In this document: piece by piece, positions 62,941 to 64,000 of the stretch
Layout of the letters: the number at the start of each line of letters is the position of its first letter
Position numbering within the stretch: the first letter of the stretch is position 1
Assembly (NCBI RefSeq): GCF_024594815.1
Contig: NZ_JANJOU010000001.1
Span: 434,001 to 498,000 of the forward strand
Source of the DNA: Roseomonas populi
GTDB taxonomy: Bacteria > Pseudomonadota > Alphaproteobacteria > Acetobacterales > Acetobacteraceae
DNA length: 64,000 nt
Direction: 5' to 3'
Notes under the pieces: generated by a model
Databases searched by the model: none
The model's input: only the letters and a program-made list of their open reading frames with translations
Told to the model about the DNA's origin: nothing
Position numbers and translations under genes: made by a program

Positions 62941-64000
62941 CTAGGCAGGGAATCTTTCCAGCCGGTTTCCGGCGCGCACGAGATCCGCCAGCTCCACCAG
63001 AGCCTGCAGGAAGATGCCTGGCGCGAAGTCGCGCTCGGCCACGGCGAGGCCGGCAGCAGCGTCCGCATCGCGGTCAGCGGAGTTGTGAAAGATGGCGGCA
63101 ATCCGCTCGCTGAGGTCGGGCGCCGTCCAGTCCAGCCCGTGGAAGGCGCCCAGATTCGGGAAGCGGGCCCGCATGTACTCGTTGCTGTCGGAGACCACGC
63201 AGGCGCGCGCGGCGAATCCGCCGACCACGCGCTCGTGCACGCCGCCGCCGAAATTCGGCGTGGTGCTGACGAGGTACTGCGTGTCCGCGTAGAGCCCGGG
63301 CAGCTCGGCAGCGTGGATCGCGGGGCGCAGCGTCGCGCGGGCGCCCGCCGCGTCCAGGTGATCCCATCCGCGGCCGATGACCAGCGCGCCCAGCGGCAGC
63401 AGCGCGCGGGCGAAGGCGTTGGAACGCAGCGCGCGCGTGTGCTGGTCCACCTCGTAGGTCAGGGCGAAGAGGATCTCCAACCGCTCCTCCAGGTGCAGCC
63501 CGTTCGCACGCGTTGCCTCGATCACTAGGTCGGTGATGTCGCCCGTCGGGCGCCGCGCCGCCTCCTCCGACGCGTCGTGCAGTGCGCGGCGCAGCCCGGC
63601 GGGCCAGCCCTCCCAACCCGCACGGCGCCGCGCGGGGTCCTCGCCCGTCTTAACGAAGACCATCCGGTGCGGGCGGCGCGCCCAGGGTGTCCTCTCCCTG
63701 AACGGGTTGGGGAGAACGGCGAAGGGCAGCAGCGCCGAGATCTGCGGCGATCGGATCAGCCGCCGCTGCACCCCCAGCCAATCCTCCATCAGGTAGCCAT
63801 TCGCCACCCAGCGCGAGGCGACGCGGTGGTTCACCGGCAACTGGCAGGGCGTGTCGGCGAGGACGGAGACGAAGGGAACCTGCAGCATGTCCCAGAGATT
63901 GCCGTCCCCGGCCGAGAGCGTGGCGCCGATCCCGGCGGAGCCCCAGGCGAGGCGGATCCCCTCCCGCGCCAGGGGCAGAAGCCGGTCGGCCCAGTTGGGC
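62941..64000 (-). CDS. Glycosyltransferase-like protein (CgeB-type), 5' end outside window
   Basis: The minus-strand frame is open through the right edge; the segment encoded upstream of ATG 63888 (WADRLLPLAREGIRLAWGSA, then GDGNLWDMLQVPFVS) continues smoothly, so the true start lies outside and about 353 codons are visible. C-terminal GT-B-like features are GLYADTQYLVSTTPNFGGGV, HERVVGGFAARACVVSDSNE and YMRARFPNLGAF, like the CgeB/DUF3880-type glycosyltransferases. The donor and acceptor are unknown. It heads the leftward glycosyltransferase-aminotransferase-GNAT set. Confidence 0.75.
   Translation of the reverse strand, partial: PNWADRLLPLAREGIRLAWGSAGIGATLSAGDGNLWDMLQVPFVSVLADTPCQLPVNHRVASRWVANGYLMEDWLGVQRRLIRSPQISALLPFAVLPNPFRERTPWARRPHRMVFVKTGEDPARRRAGWEGWPAGLRRALHDASEEAARRPTGDITDLVIEATRANGLHLEERLEILFALTYEVDQHTRALRSNAFARALLPLGALVIGRGWDHLDAAGARATLRPAIHAAELPGLYADTQYLVSTTPNFGGGVHERVVGGFAARACVVSDSNEYMRARFPNLGAFHGLDWTAPDLSERIAAIFHNSADRDADAAAGLAVAERDFAPGIFLQALVELADLVRAGNRLERFPA

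Overview
The window is a GC-rich (roughly 70%), densely packed bacterial chromosome segment. Everything points to an alphaproteobacterium of the Rhodospirillales/Acetobacteraceae type (Roseomonas-like): the flbT-flaF-DUF1217 flagellar module, FlbD, short QueF with a clustered queuosine operon, a TorF-type porin, DUF2842 and the rplU-rpmA-obgE order. The genus is inferred from gene content and style only. Genes are tightly arranged, with many ATGA, GTGA and TGATG stop/start overlaps. LAYOUT. 1-2.4 kb: an amidohydrolase cut by the left edge and an RTX calcium-binding repeat protein. 2.5-6.3 kb: a four-gene queuosine operon, queA-tgt-queF-queG. 6.3-8.6 kb: a GntR/UTRA regulator, a 650 bp gene-free region holding a HutC-like dyad, and a lytic transglycosylase lipoprotein. 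8.6-11.3 kb: ligase-associated exonuclease plus ATP-dependent DNA ligase. 11.3-12.1 kb: an AT-rich single-gene island encoding an unusual HTH + GIY-YIG nuclease fusion. 12.1-14.2 kb: a YCII-VOC-VOC operon divergent from an HxlR-type regulator. 14.2-22.2 kb: hydroxy-acid oxidase, copA-cueR with a CueR-type promoter, an L-lactate-permease family transporter, and a LysR regulator divergent from a D-tartrate dehydratase-like enolase. 22.2-26.1 kb: EthD protein and PRISE-type reductase divergent from an HxlR regulator, then a class III CoA-transferase. 26.4-29.3 kb: pssA, psd and a LysM protein. 29.5-32.5 kb: tRNA-Pro, a porin with a sigma-54-like promoter, DUF2842, apt and a secreted protein of unknown function.  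FLAGELLAR LOCUS, 32.5-50.4 kb. A leftward operon (flgE-flgK-flgL-flagellin-flbT-flaF-DUF1217) and a rightward operon (fliK-flgD-fliF-fliG-fliH-fliN-flbD-flhA-flhF-flhG) diverge from a 237 bp region. That region carries back-to-back sigma-54 promoters and three copies of a 9-mer. The sigma-54 activator FlbD is encoded within the rightward operon, so a closed regulatory circuit is visible in the sequence.  RIGHT PART, 50.5-64 kb. Esterase, TPR-methyltransferase, an OpgC-like acyltransferase with an SGNH-like partner, cupin, obgE-rpmA-rplU, tRNA-Ser, PhoD-type phosphatase and a membrane diguanylate cyclase. The edge holds a leftward set of glycosyltransferase, DegT aminotransferase and GNAT protein, which looks like the end of a glycan locus. 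No rRNA, CRISPR array, insertion sequence or prophage was seen. The best candidates for something new are the HTH-GIY-YIG island, the flagellar divergent control region, and the sigma-54-like promoter in front of the porin.
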